Of a stretch of DNA of 64,000 nt, positions 17,257-28,156 are shown piece by piece (positions within the stretch are counted from its first letter, which is position 1; each line of letters begins with the position of its first letter). Location of the stretch: contig NZ_JAUTDO010000003.1 of assembly GCF_030646165.1 (NCBI RefSeq), positions 1 through 64,000 of the forward strand, written 5' to 3'. The stretch comes from Conexibacter sp. CPCC 206217. Lineage in GTDB: Bacteria; Actinomycetota; Thermoleophilia; Solirubrobacterales; Solirubrobacteraceae. A program made the position numbers and the translations under genes. A model generated the notes under the pieces. The model was not told where the DNA came from, searched no databases, and saw only the letters and a program-made list of their open reading frames with translations.

Positions 17257-17564
17257 GCCCGACGCTGGTGTTCGGAGACACGCGCGGGACGATCGCGGAC
17301 TACGTCGACGCGGTCTTCACGGTCTACCTGATCCTGATCTTCGCGTACATAGTCGTCTCGATCGTCTTCTCGGTCGGCCTGCGCGTGCCGTACTCACGCT
17401 GGACGAACGCGATCTTCGACTTCCTCAGACAGGTCGTCGAGCCGTACCTCAACGTCTTCCGCAGATTCCTGCCGAACTTCGGTCCGTTCGATCTCAGCCC
17501 GATGGTGGCGACGATCGTGCTGATCATCGTCTGGCGGATCGTCGTCGGCCTGATCCGCGGCTGA
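17253..17564 (+). CDS. yggT: YggT family membrane protein
   Basis: 103 residues with two hydrophobic segments (about residues 22-42 and 82-100) separated by the family signature region around PYLNVFRRFLPNFGPFDLSP. YggT proteins sit near sepF and division genes and are linked to osmotic tolerance and division in some bacteria; the mechanism is unknown. It overlaps proC (ATGA) and lspA (TGATG), so it is clearly in the same operon. Confidence 0.9.
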   Translation: MSPTLVFGDTRGTIADYVDAVFTVYLILIFAYIVVSIVFSVGLRVPYSRWTNAIFDFLRQVVEPYLNVFRRFLPNFGPFDLSPMVATIVLIIVWRIVVGLIRG

Positions 17565-18037
17565 TGGGCGGCGGGAGGACCGCCGGCGCCAGCTGGCTGC
17601 GCGTCGCGCTCGTCGCGGCCGTCGTGCTCGTGCTGGACCAGCTGACGAAGGCGCTCGTGCGCGCCGACGTCGCGGTCGGCGAGAAGAACGAGGTGCTGCC
17701 GTTTCTCGACATCGGCCACGTCCACAACGACGGCGTCGCGTTCGGCTTTCTCGGCGGCGGCGGCGCGATCGTCCTGATCGTGACGTTCGCGGCGCTTGCG
17801 CTGCTGATCGGCTTCTTCGCCCGCAACCCGGGCCGGCCGCTGCTGTGGCTGCCGACCGGGATGCTGATCGGCGGCGCGATCGGCAACCTGATCGACCGCA
17901 TCCGCCAGGGCTACGTGACCGATTTCATCGAGCTGCCGCACTGGCCCTCGTTCAACGTCGCCGACATCTCGATCACGTGCGGTGTGCTCGTGCTCGTCTT
18001 CGTGCTGGAGCGAAATGCCCGACCCGCTGCTGCTTGA
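17564..18037 (+). CDS. lspA: lipoprotein signal peptidase
   Basis: 157 residues, four membrane helices. It cleaves prolipoprotein signal peptides in the membrane. Catalytic aspartates are in GGAIGNLIDRIRQGYVTDFI and FNVADISI; LVLDQLTKALV and HNDGVAFGFL are further family motifs. The ATG overlaps the yggT stop by one base, and the 3' end overlaps rluD by 23 nt. Confidence 0.95.
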   Translation: MGGGRTAGASWLRVALVAAVVLVLDQLTKALVRADVAVGEKNEVLPFLDIGHVHNDGVAFGFLGGGGAIVLIVTFAALALLIGFFARNPGRPLLWLPTGMLIGGAIGNLIDRIRQGYVTDFIELPHWPSFNVADISITCGVLVLVFVLERNARPAAA

Positions 18038-18929
18038 CGTCTCACCCGAGGCCGCGGGAGAGCGGCTGGACAGCTTCCTCGCCGGCCCGCTCGGCTCGCG
18101 CGCGAAGGCGCAGCGGCTGCTCGACGCCGGCCTCGTGACCGTCGACGGCAAGGCGCAGCCCAAGCGCCACAAGGTCGCCGCCGGCGAGCGGATCGAGGTC
18201 GCGCCGGAGCCGCACGTGGAGCAGGAGCCGGCCGGCGACGCGCCCTTCACGATCGTCTACGAGGACGAGCACCTGCTGCTGGTCGACAAGCCCGCCGGCG
18301 TCGTCGTGCACCCCGCGCCCGGCCATCGCAGCGGCACGCTGTCGCAGGCGCTCGCCGGCCGCACGAGCGGAGCCGCGGCGGGCGGCGAGGACCCCGGCCG
18401 CGCCGGGATCGTCCACCGGCTCGACCGCGACACCTCGGGGCTGCTCGTCGTCGCGAAGTCCGAGCAGGCGCACCGCGAGCTGAAGGCGATGATCGAGGCG
18501 CGCGAGGTGCGCCGCGAATACCTCGCGCTGGTGGAGGGGACGCCGCCGGCACGGACCGGCACGATCGACGCGCCGATCGGCCGCGACCGCCGCGTGCGCA
18601 CGAGGATGTCGACCGAGACCGACGACCCGCGCGACGCGCGCACGCACTTCACGCTGGAGCGGGCGCTGCCCGACTCGGCGCTGCTGCGGGTCGTGCTGGA
18701 GACCGGCCGCACGCACCAGATCCGCGTCCATCTGCAGGCGATCGGCTTCCCCGTCGCGGGCGATCCCGACTACGGCAGAGCCGGTCGCTTCGGGCTGCAG
18801 CGGCAGTTCCTGCATGCGACGCGGCTCGCCTTCACGCATCCGCTCACGGGCGAGCAGATCGACGTCAGCTCGCCGCTGCCGCCGGACCTCGCCGCGGTCC
18901 TGGCACAGCTGGAGTCGCAGCTCGACTGA
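18015..18929 (+). CDS. rluD: 23S rRNA pseudouridine synthase, RluD family
   Basis: 304 residues. An N-terminal S4 RNA-binding domain (about residues 10-75, with ERLDSFLAG and AGLVTVDGK) precedes the RluA/RluD catalytic domain with IVHRLDRDTSGLLVVAK carrying the catalytic Asp, GRTHQIRVHLQAIG and LHATRLAFTHPLTGE. It isomerises uridines in large-subunit rRNA. The ATG at 18015 within lspA gives the normal N terminus. The adjacent lspA-rluD pair is widespread in Gram-positives. Confidence 0.9.
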   Translation: MPDPLLLDVSPEAAGERLDSFLAGPLGSRAKAQRLLDAGLVTVDGKAQPKRHKVAAGERIEVAPEPHVEQEPAGDAPFTIVYEDEHLLLVDKPAGVVVHPAPGHRSGTLSQALAGRTSGAAAGGEDPGRAGIVHRLDRDTSGLLVVAKSEQAHRELKAMIEAREVRREYLALVEGTPPARTGTIDAPIGRDRRVRTRMSTETDDPRDARTHFTLERALPDSALLRVVLETGRTHQIRVHLQAIGFPVAGDPDYGRAGRFGLQRQFLHATRLAFTHPLTGEQIDVSSPLPPDLAAVLAQLESQLD

Positions 18930-18947
18930 GCCGCGGCCGGGCGCGAG

Positions 18948-19106
18948 ACGGCGCGTGCGCCGATCTCGCGTAGACTTACCTTCGTACGCAGTCAAACGAA
19001 CCCGGACGCAGCACAGGGTCCGCTGCCCTGCTCGACGCCCTGACGTCGGGATCAGCGCGGCTCGCGACCGGGAGCAGTGACCACCACCACAAGGGAGTAC
19101 CAGCAC
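18948..19106 (+). promoter_or_regulatory. rpsB promoter region and leader
   Basis: TAGACT at 18971-18976 is a likely -10 element. The implied leader of about 120 nt before the rpsB ATG is long enough for ribosomal-protein feedback control, but I could not identify a known S2-binding fold. The ribosome site is AAGGGAG at 19091. Confidence 0.4.
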
Positions 19107-20353
19107 ATGGCGACCGCACCGGTTGACCTCAGAGACCTGCTCGTGAACGGCGTTCACTTCGGCCATCAGACGCGCCGTTGGAACCCGAAGATGCGTCGCT
19201 TCATCCACGGTGAGCGCGCGGGCATCTACATCATCGACCTGCTCAGAACGCAGGAGCTGCTGAACGACGCCGCCGAGTTCGCTTCGCAGGTCGCTCACCG
19301 CGGTGGCACGGTGCTCTTCGTCGGCACCAAGAAGCAGGCCAGAGACGGCATCAAGGAGGTCGCCGAGGCGGCCGGGATGCCCTACGTCAACCACCGTTGG
19401 CTCGGCGGCCTGCTGACGAACTTCGGCACGATAACCAACCGCATCCGGCGTCTGCACGACCTCGAGCGCTACGAGAGAGAGGGTCAGCTCGACCTGCTCC
19501 CGACGCGTGAGCGGCTCGCCGCGAGAGCCGACCTGCTGAAGCTGCAGGCGAACCTCGGCGGCGTCAAGAACATGCAGCGCGTGCCTGACGCGATGTTCGT
19601 GATCGACCTCAAGGTCGAGGCGATCGCCGTCAAGGAGGCCAGACGCCTGCGGATCCCGATCATAGGTCTGGTCGACACCAACTGCGACCCGGACGAGGTC
19701 GACTACGTCGTCCCGGGCAACGACGACGCGATCAAGTCGTGCCTCGTGATCACGAGAGCGCTCGGCGCCGTCATCGCCGAGGGCCGCGAGGTCTTCCGCG
19801 CGCAGGAGGAGGCCGCGCGCAAGGAGGCCGAGGAGAAGGCCCGCCGCGAGGCCGAGGAGCGTGCCAGACGCGAGGCCGAGGATCGCGCCCGTCGCGACGC
19901 CGAGGACGCCGCCCGTCGCGAGGCCGAGCAGGCCGCCAGACGTGAGGCCGAGGCCGCCGCCGCCGCGCAGCAGGCCCAGGCCGCGCAGGCCGCCCAGGAG
20001 GCGCAGCAGGCGCAGGCAGCGCAGCAGGCGCAGGCCGCTCAGGCCGCCGCCGCGCCCGCTCCGGCTGAGGCCGCGCCCGCTGAGGCTGCCGCTCCGGCCG
20101 CGACCGCCGCCGCTGCGCCGGCTGAGGCTGCGCCGGCCGACGCCCCCGCTCCGGCCGCGCCGGCTGAGGCCGCGCCCGCCGAGGCTGCCGCTCCGGCCGC
20201 GCCCGCCGAGGCTGCGCCCGCTGAGGCCGCCCCGGCCGAGGCCGCGCCCGCCGCCCCCGCTGAGGACGCCAAGCCGGCCGACGCCGCCACGGCGCCCGCA
20301 GACACCACCACCGCCACCACCACTGACTCCGGCTCCGAGGGGGAGCCCACCGC

Positions 20354-20357
<4 letters not shown>
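19107..20357 (+). CDS. rpsB: 30S ribosomal protein S2 with long C-terminal extension
   Basis: 416 residues, far longer than the usual 230-300. Residues 1 to about 230 are normal S2: [55 protein letters not shown] and [22 protein letters not shown]. Residues about 231-290 form a highly charged coiled-coil-like repeat ([16 protein letters not shown] type). Residues about 290-416 are Ala/Pro/Glu/Gln-rich and probably disordered. I chose the ATG at 19107 for its AAGGGAG ribosome site; an upstream in-frame start at 19077 adds only MTTTT-like residues. It overlaps tsf by ATGA. AGA arginine codons are frequent here. Confidence 0.95.
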
Positions 20358-22237
<1,880 letters not shown>

Positions 22238-22243
22238 CGCCTC

Positions 22244-22966
22244 GTGGAGCGGCTCGCCGACGTGGCGACTGACCAGAGCGACGACTCCGGCCGGCGGGCT
22301 CGGCGCGTCGCGATCATCACAGACGGCAACGGCCGTTGGGCGGAGCAACGCGGCCTCGACGTGACCGAAGGTCACCGCGCGGGCGCGGAGAACGTCAAGG
22401 CGCGGCTGAGGGACGCCGTCGAGCTGGGCATCGAGCAGCTCGCGATCTACGCCTTCTCGACCGAGAACTGGTCGCGCTCGGACGCCGAGGTGGCCGGGCT
22501 GATGGAGCTGTTTCGCGAGTACATAGAGCGCGAGACGCCCGAGCTGCACGAGGAGGGCGTGCGGATGCGCTTCGTCGGCCGCCGCGGCGACCCGATCCCG
22601 CCCGACATCATCGAGCAGATGGAGTGGGCCGAGCGGCTCACGGCCGACAACAGGCAGATCACGTTCTTCATCCCGTTCAACTACGGCGGACGGGCCGAGA
22701 TCGTCGATGCCGCGCGCAGCTTCACCGGAACGACCGAGGAGGAGTTCCGCCAGCACCTGTACGCGCCCGACCTGGAGGATCCCGACCTCGTGATCCGCAC
22801 CAGCGGCGAGCAGCGGCTGTCGAACTACCTCGTCTGGCAGACGGCCTACTCGGAGTTCGTCGTGCGCGACGAGCTGTGGCCGGACTTCGACCGCGGTGTG
22901 TTCGAGCAGACGCTCGCCGAGTACGCGACGCGCAGACGCCGCTACGGAGGGCGCGCGGGCGCATGA
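22244..22966 (+). CDS. uppS: undecaprenyl pyrophosphate synthase family prenyltransferase
   Basis: 240 residues, GTG start. It extends FPP/GGPP with cis-isoprene units to form the peptidoglycan carrier lipid. Seen are AIITDGNGRWAEQRG (catalytic Asp; the usual MDGN is TDGN here), AIYAFSTENWSRSDAEV, FIPFNYGGRAEIVDAA and DLVIRTSGEQRLSNYLVWQ. It lies between frr and cdsA and overlaps cdsA by ATGA. Confidence 0.94.
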   Translation: MERLADVATDQSDDSGRRARRVAIITDGNGRWAEQRGLDVTEGHRAGAENVKARLRDAVELGIEQLAIYAFSTENWSRSDAEVAGLMELFREYIERETPELHEEGVRMRFVGRRGDPIPPDIIEQMEWAERLTADNRQITFFIPFNYGGRAEIVDAARSFTGTTEEEFRQHLYAPDLEDPDLVIRTSGEQRLSNYLVWQTAYSEFVVRDELWPDFDRGVFEQTLAEYATRRRRYGGRAGA

Positions 22967-24024
22967 GCAGCGGCGACGGCGACCTCTTCGACCGCTTCGG
23001 GGACGACGACGACGGCCTCGCGCGCTCGCGCGCGCGCCGTGCCGAGGCGGCGGCCGCGGGCGGGTCGTCGAGAGCGTCCGGCGCGAGACGCGGTCGCGGC
23101 GGTCGCGGACGCCGCGGGATCGGCCGCAGAGCCGGCGCGCGCGCCGGCGGCGGGCGCGGGCCGAGCGGGTCCGACGGAGCGGGCGGCGGGAGCGGCGACG
23201 GCGCCGGCGCGGGCGGCGCTGTGGGCGCGCGCAGCGGCTCCGACCTCGGCGGCCGCGTGCTGGTCGCGGTGCCCGCCGCGATCGCCGTCATCGCGGTCAA
23301 CGCGTTCGGCGGCCCGATATGGGCGCTCGCGCTGCTCGGCGTCGGGATACTCGCGATGCACGAGCTGTACACGCTGCTGAGACCGGTCCAGCCGGTCGCC
23401 GTCGCCGGCTTCATAGCGCTGGCGGCGATGCTCGCCGCGGCGCTCTACGGCACGCAGTTCCACATCCTGCTGGCGGCCGTCTCGATCGTGCCGGTGCTGT
23501 TCGTGCTGACGGCGGCCGGCCCGGTGCGCGAGCATGCGACGCTGTCGATGTCGACGACGATCCTCGGGATCTACTGGATCGGCTTCGCGCTCGCGCACGC
23601 GGTCCTGCTGCGCGAGCTGCCGCATGGCAACGCGATCGTGATCGACGTGCTGGTCGGCACCTTCATCGGCGACACCGGCGCCTACTTCGGCGGGCGCATG
23701 TTCGGCCGCCGCAAGCTGGCGCCGCGGATCTCGCCGAACAAGACCGTCGAGGGCCTCGCGATCGGGATGCTGTGCGCGGTCGCCGCGGTCGTCTGCGCCG
23801 GCCTCTACCAGGATTGGCTGACGACGGTCGACGCGCTGCTGCTCGGCGTCGGCGTCGCGATCGCCGCCCCGATCGGCGACCTGTTCGAGTCGTTCGTCAA
23901 GCGCGACGTCGGCACGAAGGACACCGGTCGCGCGTTCGGCGCCCACGGCGGCGCGCTGGACCGCATCGACGCGGCGCTGTTCGCCGCGGTCGTCGGCTAC
24001 TACATCTGGTACGCGCTCTCCTAG
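22963..24024 (+). CDS. cdsA: phosphatidate cytidylyltransferase with Gly/Arg-rich N-terminal extension
   Basis: 353 residues. It makes CDP-diacylglycerol from phosphatidate and CTP in the membrane. The C-terminal signature is SPNKTVEGLAIGM followed by APIGDLFESFVKRDVGTKDTGRAFGAHGGALDRIDA. About seven hydrophobic segments begin near residue 97. Residues about 20-95 are an unusual Arg/Gly/Ala low-complexity segment (RGRGGRGRRGIGRRAGARAGG), predicted cytoplasmic and disordered, resembling RGG-type RNA or lipid-head-group binding tails. The ATG overlaps the uppS stop. Confidence 0.93.
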   Translation: MSSGDGDLFDRFGDDDDGLARSRARRAEAAAAGGSSRASGARRGRGGRGRRGIGRRAGARAGGGRGPSGSDGAGGGSGDGAGAGGAVGARSGSDLGGRVLVAVPAAIAVIAVNAFGGPIWALALLGVGILAMHELYTLLRPVQPVAVAGFIALAAMLAAALYGTQFHILLAAVSIVPVLFVLTAAGPVREHATLSMSTTILGIYWIGFALAHAVLLRELPHGNAIVIDVLVGTFIGDTGAYFGGRMFGRRKLAPRISPNKTVEGLAIGMLCAVAAVVCAGLYQDWLTTVDALLLGVGVAIAAPIGDLFESFVKRDVGTKDTGRAFGAHGGALDRIDAALFAAVVGYYIWYALS

Positions 24025-24110
24025 CGCGAACGCGTCGCTCAATCGCAACCTTCCACCCCGGGAGCGCGTTTGAACGCGCAGACCCAGGGACGGACGAAGG
24101 GATTGTCACG

Positions 24111-25658
24111 ATGACGGGGAATGCGCGGCCGCACGGCCGGCGACTGCTACGGGGCGCAATCGCGCTGGCGCTGCTGGCGACGGCGGCGCCGGGTACGGCG
24201 ACAGCAGCGAAGGAGCCGGCGGACGCGTACACGGTCGAGCCGGTCGAGGTCGGCGTTGCGGCCTCGGGGCCCGTGGTGGGGCCGGATGGACGCATGTGGG
24301 CTTTCAGTCTTCGCCCCGACGACGCGGAGCTGTTGCGGATCACCGCGGCGGGGGTCGAGTCGCGGCAGACGTTGCCGACGATGTCGCTGGATCAGGGGAT
24401 CACGTCGCTGACCGGCGGTCGTATCGGCTTCCTCCGCAACGACCGGGGCAGCGAAGGGCTCGCGCACGAGGAGTTCACTGCCGTGGCGGGCGGGCCGTTG
24501 ACGAAACGTCGGCTGGTCGGTCCGGGAGCGGTCGGTCTGGCGCCCGACGGGACCACGTGGCAGATGCTGGAGTGCGACCTGCTGCAGCGCATGGACACGC
24601 GGGGACGGGTGCGCAGAATCCGGCTCGGTTGGAAGGGATGTCTCGCGAACGTCGGAGTTCAACGGTTCGCGTTCGGCGGTGACGGCACGACCTGGGTCGT
24701 GGACCTCTGCGGCGGTCGGATCGCGCGGGTCGCGGTCGATGGGAGCCAGCGCCGTTGGCGTGTACGGGCGCGCGAGCAGGCATGCGGCACGGAGGAGCTC
24801 GCGGATGTCGGCGTCAGTCTCGCGGCGGTGCCGCGTGACGACGGCGGTCTCTCGTTCGGGTTCTCGGGTGTCGCCGGCGGTCGGATCGGGCCGCGCGGAA
24901 AGCTCGTCTCCGCCTCGCCGGACCTGCTGGATGTCGCCGCCCCCGACGGCAGCACGTGGTACCAGAGCGGCACCACGCTGTGGCGCCGCGCCGCCGATGG
25001 GAGACGCACGAACGTCGTCGATTCCAGCGCGGACGGTCGCCCGGTCCACAACGCGGCGATCGGTCCGGACGGACGGCTGTGGTTCAACCGCTACGTGGTC
25101 ATGGGTTCCAAGGAAGGGCGGGGCCCGAGAGATCTGTCGTACGGCGTCGTGGACAGCAGCGGGGGAACCGCGCAGTCGCTCGACGGCCTGCTCGGCCGGG
25201 TGCGCGACGTGTACAACGCACCGTCGGTGACCGCCGGCCCGGACGGGGCCGTCTGGATCTCCGACTCGACCTGGCCTGCCGACGGCGCACCGCCGCCGTG
25301 GGGCGCGACGCGCCTGCTGCGGATCGTGCCGCGCACCGCGGTCCCGTCCCGTGGCGGCGCGCGCCCGCTGCGGGTCGTCGCCCGATCGGGGCCGACGCTC
25401 TGGCTGCAGGTCCGCTGCGACGCCGTGCCCGGCCGCTTCTGCACGACCAGCGCCACGCTGCGCGCCCGCGGCGGCAGCGGATCGCTCGCATCGACGGTGC
25501 CGGCGGCGGTTCCCGGCGGCGCCAGCCGCACGGTCGCGCTGCAGCTGAGCGCGAGCGTGCGGCACCGGCTGCGGATCGGGCGCACGGTGCGGGCAGACGC
25601 GGTCGTGACGGCGGATGACCAGAAGCGGGCGCGCTTGGCGGTGACGCTGCGGCGCTGA
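24111..25658 (+). CDS. secreted beta-propeller protein, virginiamycin-B-lyase/NHL-like
   Basis: 515 residues. A signal peptide (RRLLRGAIALALLATAAPGTATA) is followed by repeated blades of the form GPDGRMWAF, APDGTTWQM, GGDGTTWVVDL, APDGSTWYQ, GPDGRLWFN and GPDGAVWISDS, as in Vgb/SMP-30-like propellers. The last 110 residues look like a separate beta-sandwich (from RPLRVVARSGPTLWLQV). No catalytic residues are assigned. The ribosome site GAAGGGATT precedes the ATG at 24111. It interrupts the otherwise conserved cdsA-dxr order. Confidence 0.7.
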   Translation: MTGNARPHGRRLLRGAIALALLATAAPGTATAAKEPADAYTVEPVEVGVAASGPVVGPDGRMWAFSLRPDDAELLRITAAGVESRQTLPTMSLDQGITSLTGGRIGFLRNDRGSEGLAHEEFTAVAGGPLTKRRLVGPGAVGLAPDGTTWQMLECDLLQRMDTRGRVRRIRLGWKGCLANVGVQRFAFGGDGTTWVVDLCGGRIARVAVDGSQRRWRVRAREQACGTEELADVGVSLAAVPRDDGGLSFGFSGVAGGRIGPRGKLVSASPDLLDVAAPDGSTWYQSGTTLWRRAADGRRTNVVDSSADGRPVHNAAIGPDGRLWFNRYVVMGSKEGRGPRDLSYGVVDSSGGTAQSLDGLLGRVRDVYNAPSVTAGPDGAVWISDSTWPADGAPPPWGATRLLRIVPRTAVPSRGGARPLRVVARSGPTLWLQVRCDAVPGRFCTTSATLRARGGSGSLASTVPAAVPGGASRTVALQLSASVRHRLRIGRTVRADAVVTADDQKRARLAVTLRR

Positions 25659-25753
25659 GGGCGGAGCGGTCGGCGCGGCACGGATGCTGCGCGGCCGGCG
25701 CCGTGCCGCCGTGCGCCAGACGACCCGCTTAGCTGTCCGAAATCGAGGAGACC

Positions 25754-25766
25754 TACAATCCTCCGC
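25754..25766 (+). promoter_or_regulatory. dxr leaderless promoter -10
   Basis: TACAAT (25754-25759) is close to the TATAAT consensus and ends 7 nt before the dxr ATG, so transcription would begin at or next to the start codon. GAGGAG at 25745-25750 is too far upstream to serve as a ribosome site. Confidence 0.55.
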
Positions 25767-26924
25767 ATGCCACGCCGCCTGCTCATCCTCGGCTCGACCG
25801 GGTCGATCGGAACGCAGGCGCTCGACATCGTCGCGCGCTCTGAGGAACTGGAACTCGTCGGACTGTCCGCCCAGCGCTCGTGGGAGGCGGTCGTCGCGCA
25901 GGCCCGTGAGCACGGCGTCGAGCGGATCGCGCTCGCCGACGCCGACGCCGGCGCGCGCGCCGCGGAGGCGTGGACCGACGGCGAGGTGCTGAGCGGGCCC
26001 GAGGGGCTCGTGCGGCTCGTCGTCGAATCCGAGGCCGACCTCGTGCTGAACGCGCTCGTCGGCTCCGCCGGCCTCGGCCCGACCGTCGCCGCGCTCGGCG
26101 AGGGGATCGACCTCGCGCTCGCCAACAAGGAGTCGCTCGTCGTCGGCGGCGAGCTCGTCAACCAGCTCGCGGAGGCGACCGGCGCGCAGATCATCCCGGT
26201 CGACTCCGAGCACTCCGCGATCCACCAGTTGCTGGCCGGCGAGGAGCCCGGCGTCGTCGACAGAATCGTGCTGACCGCCTCCGGCGGACCGTTTCGCGGC
26301 AGAACCGCGGCGGAGCTGCGCGAGGTGACCGTCGCGCAGGCGCTCGCGCACCCGACCTGGGCGATGGGCGGCAAGATCACGATCGACTCCGCGACGCTGA
26401 TGAACAAGGGCCTGGAGCTGATCGAGGCGCACCACCTGTTCGGCACGCCGTACAGCCAGCTCGAGGTGATCGTCCATCCGCAGTCGATCGTCCACAGCAT
26501 GATCCAGCTGTGCGACGGCTCGACGCTCGCGCACCTCGGCTACCCGGACATGCGCGTGCCGATCTCCTACGGCCTGCACTACCCGGAGCGCGTCGACGTG
26601 CCGCTGAGAGCGCTCGACTTCGCCGCCGTCGGCACGCTCAGCTTCGAGCCGGTCGACAGCGACACCTTCGCCTGTCTGCGGCTCGCGCGCGAGGTCGGAA
26701 TCGCCGGCGGCACCGCGCCGTGCGTCCTGAACGCCGCCAACGAGGTCGCCGTGCACGCGTTCCTGTCCGGCAGACTGCGCTTCCTCGAGATCGCCGAGGT
26801 GATCCAGCACGCGCTCGACACCGTCGAGACGGGCATGATCCACGCGTTCGAGACGCTCTACCGCGCCGACCGCGCCGCGCGCGACGCCGCGCACGAGCTG
26901 ATCGAGGAGCGCGCGACCGCATGA
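25767..26924 (+). CDS. dxr: 1-deoxy-D-xylulose 5-phosphate reductoisomerase
   Basis: 385 residues. It is the second enzyme of the MEP isoprenoid pathway, NADPH- and metal-dependent. Seen are ILGSTGSIGTQALDIV (NADPH), LANKESLVVGGELV, VDSEHSAIHQLL, TASGGPFRG, HPTWAMGGKITIDSATLMNKGLE-region and VHPQSIVHSMI. It has ATGA overlap with rseP. Together with ispG and the upstream uppS it supplies carrier-lipid precursors. Confidence 0.97.
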   Translation: MPRRLLILGSTGSIGTQALDIVARSEELELVGLSAQRSWEAVVAQAREHGVERIALADADAGARAAEAWTDGEVLSGPEGLVRLVVESEADLVLNALVGSAGLGPTVAALGEGIDLALANKESLVVGGELVNQLAEATGAQIIPVDSEHSAIHQLLAGEEPGVVDRIVLTASGGPFRGRTAAELREVTVAQALAHPTWAMGGKITIDSATLMNKGLELIEAHHLFGTPYSQLEVIVHPQSIVHSMIQLCDGSTLAHLGYPDMRVPISYGLHYPERVDVPLRALDFAAVGTLSFEPVDSDTFACLRLAREVGIAGGTAPCVLNAANEVAVHAFLSGRLRFLEIAEVIQHALDTVETGMIHAFETLYRADRAARDAAHELIEERATA

Positions 26925-28012
26925 TCCCGATACTGCTCGCGTTCCTGGGCTTCTGCGCCCTGATCATCCTGCACGAGGCGGGCCACTTCACGGCCGCGAA
27001 GCTCGTCGGCATGCGCGTCGAGAAGTTCTCGCTGTTCTTCGGCCGCCCGCTCGCGAAGGTCCAGCGCGGCGAGACCGAGTACGCGATCGGCTGGATCCCG
27101 GCTGGCGGCTACGTGCGCATCACCGGCATGAACCCGACGGAGGAGATCCCGCCGGAGGTCGAGGACCGCGCCTACTACCGGATGCCGGTCTGGAAGCGGA
27201 TCGTCGTGATCGCCGCGGGTCCGGCCGTCAACGTCGTGATCGCGTTCCTGATCATCTGGGCGCTGCTGCTCGCCAACGGCCAGGCGACCGATCAGCCGGT
27301 CGTCTCCAAGCAGGACCTCGGCCAGCCGGCCGCGCAGTTCCTGCAGCCGAACGACAGGATCATCAGCGTCGACGGCGTCAGAGGCGACCCGACCGCGATC
27401 GCCAGACAGGTCGCGACGCACAGATGCGCCGGCAGACAGGTGAACGGCTGCACGGCCGCGACCGCGGCGACCGTCGTCGTGGAGCGCAACGGCAGACTGC
27501 AGACGTTCCAGATCACCCCGCGCTACGACGCGACGAGAGGGATCGAGCGCGCGCGCCTCGGCTTCAGCTACGAGAACGCGACCCGCACCGTCGGGCCGGT
27601 CGACGCGGCCGGCGTCAGCGTGACCGGCATGTGGGACGTCGCCAGACGGACCGTCTCGACGTTCGGCAAGCTGTTCGAGGCGAGAGAGCGCAAGCAGCTG
27701 TCCGGCGTCGTCGGCACGTCGGAGACGCTGCGGCAGTCGTTCGAGTTCTCGACGACGCTCGCGCTCTACGTGCTCGCGCTGATCTCGCTGTCGCTGGCGA
27801 TCATCAACCTGTTCCCGTTCCTGCCGCTCGACGGCGGCCACATCTTCTGGGCGCTGGTCGAGAAGCTGCGCGGCGGCCGGCCGGTCCCGTTCTCGATCAT
27901 GGAGAAGGCCGGGGCGGTCGGCTTCGTGCTCGTGATAATGCTGTTCCTGATCGGGCTGTCCAACGACATCGGCCGGATCGGCGACGGCACGCTCGGCGAC
28001 ATCGGGCGCTGA
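26921..28012 (+). CDS. rseP: site-2 protease RseP/Rip1 family
   Basis: 363 residues. An intramembrane zinc metalloprotease: LIILHEAGHFTAAKL gives the HExxH site in the first helix and INLFPFLPLDGGHIFW gives the LDG motif. One PDZ-like domain lies between (about residues 120-230, around PNDRIISVDGVRGDP), with two cysteines (HRCAGRQVNGC) that could form a disulphide. Such proteases cleave anti-sigma factors or division proteins. It is co-transcribed with dxr. Confidence 0.93.
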   Translation: MIPILLAFLGFCALIILHEAGHFTAAKLVGMRVEKFSLFFGRPLAKVQRGETEYAIGWIPAGGYVRITGMNPTEEIPPEVEDRAYYRMPVWKRIVVIAAGPAVNVVIAFLIIWALLLANGQATDQPVVSKQDLGQPAAQFLQPNDRIISVDGVRGDPTAIARQVATHRCAGRQVNGCTAATAATVVVERNGRLQTFQITPRYDATRGIERARLGFSYENATRTVGPVDAAGVSVTGMWDVARRTVSTFGKLFEARERKQLSGVVGTSETLRQSFEFSTTLALYVLALISLSLAIINLFPFLPLDGGHIFWALVEKLRGGRPVPFSIMEKAGAVGFVLVIMLFLIGLSNDIGRIGDGTLGDIGR

Positions 28013-28156
28013 GCGCGACGGCGGGCGGGACGTCGGCCCGCGCCCGCGCCGCGCGCCCGCCGCCCCGCCGCGTTGCACCTCCCCGCGAGCGGGTAAGCCT
28101 CGTGTAGCGTCTGCATGGCCCCGACGGCTGTCCACGTCAGCGGAGGAGGACGAGAG

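Noticed and set aside
18930..19106. Named ribosomal-protein leader RNA before rpsB
   Set aside because: The leader is long enough, but I could not match its bases to a known S2-binding motif.
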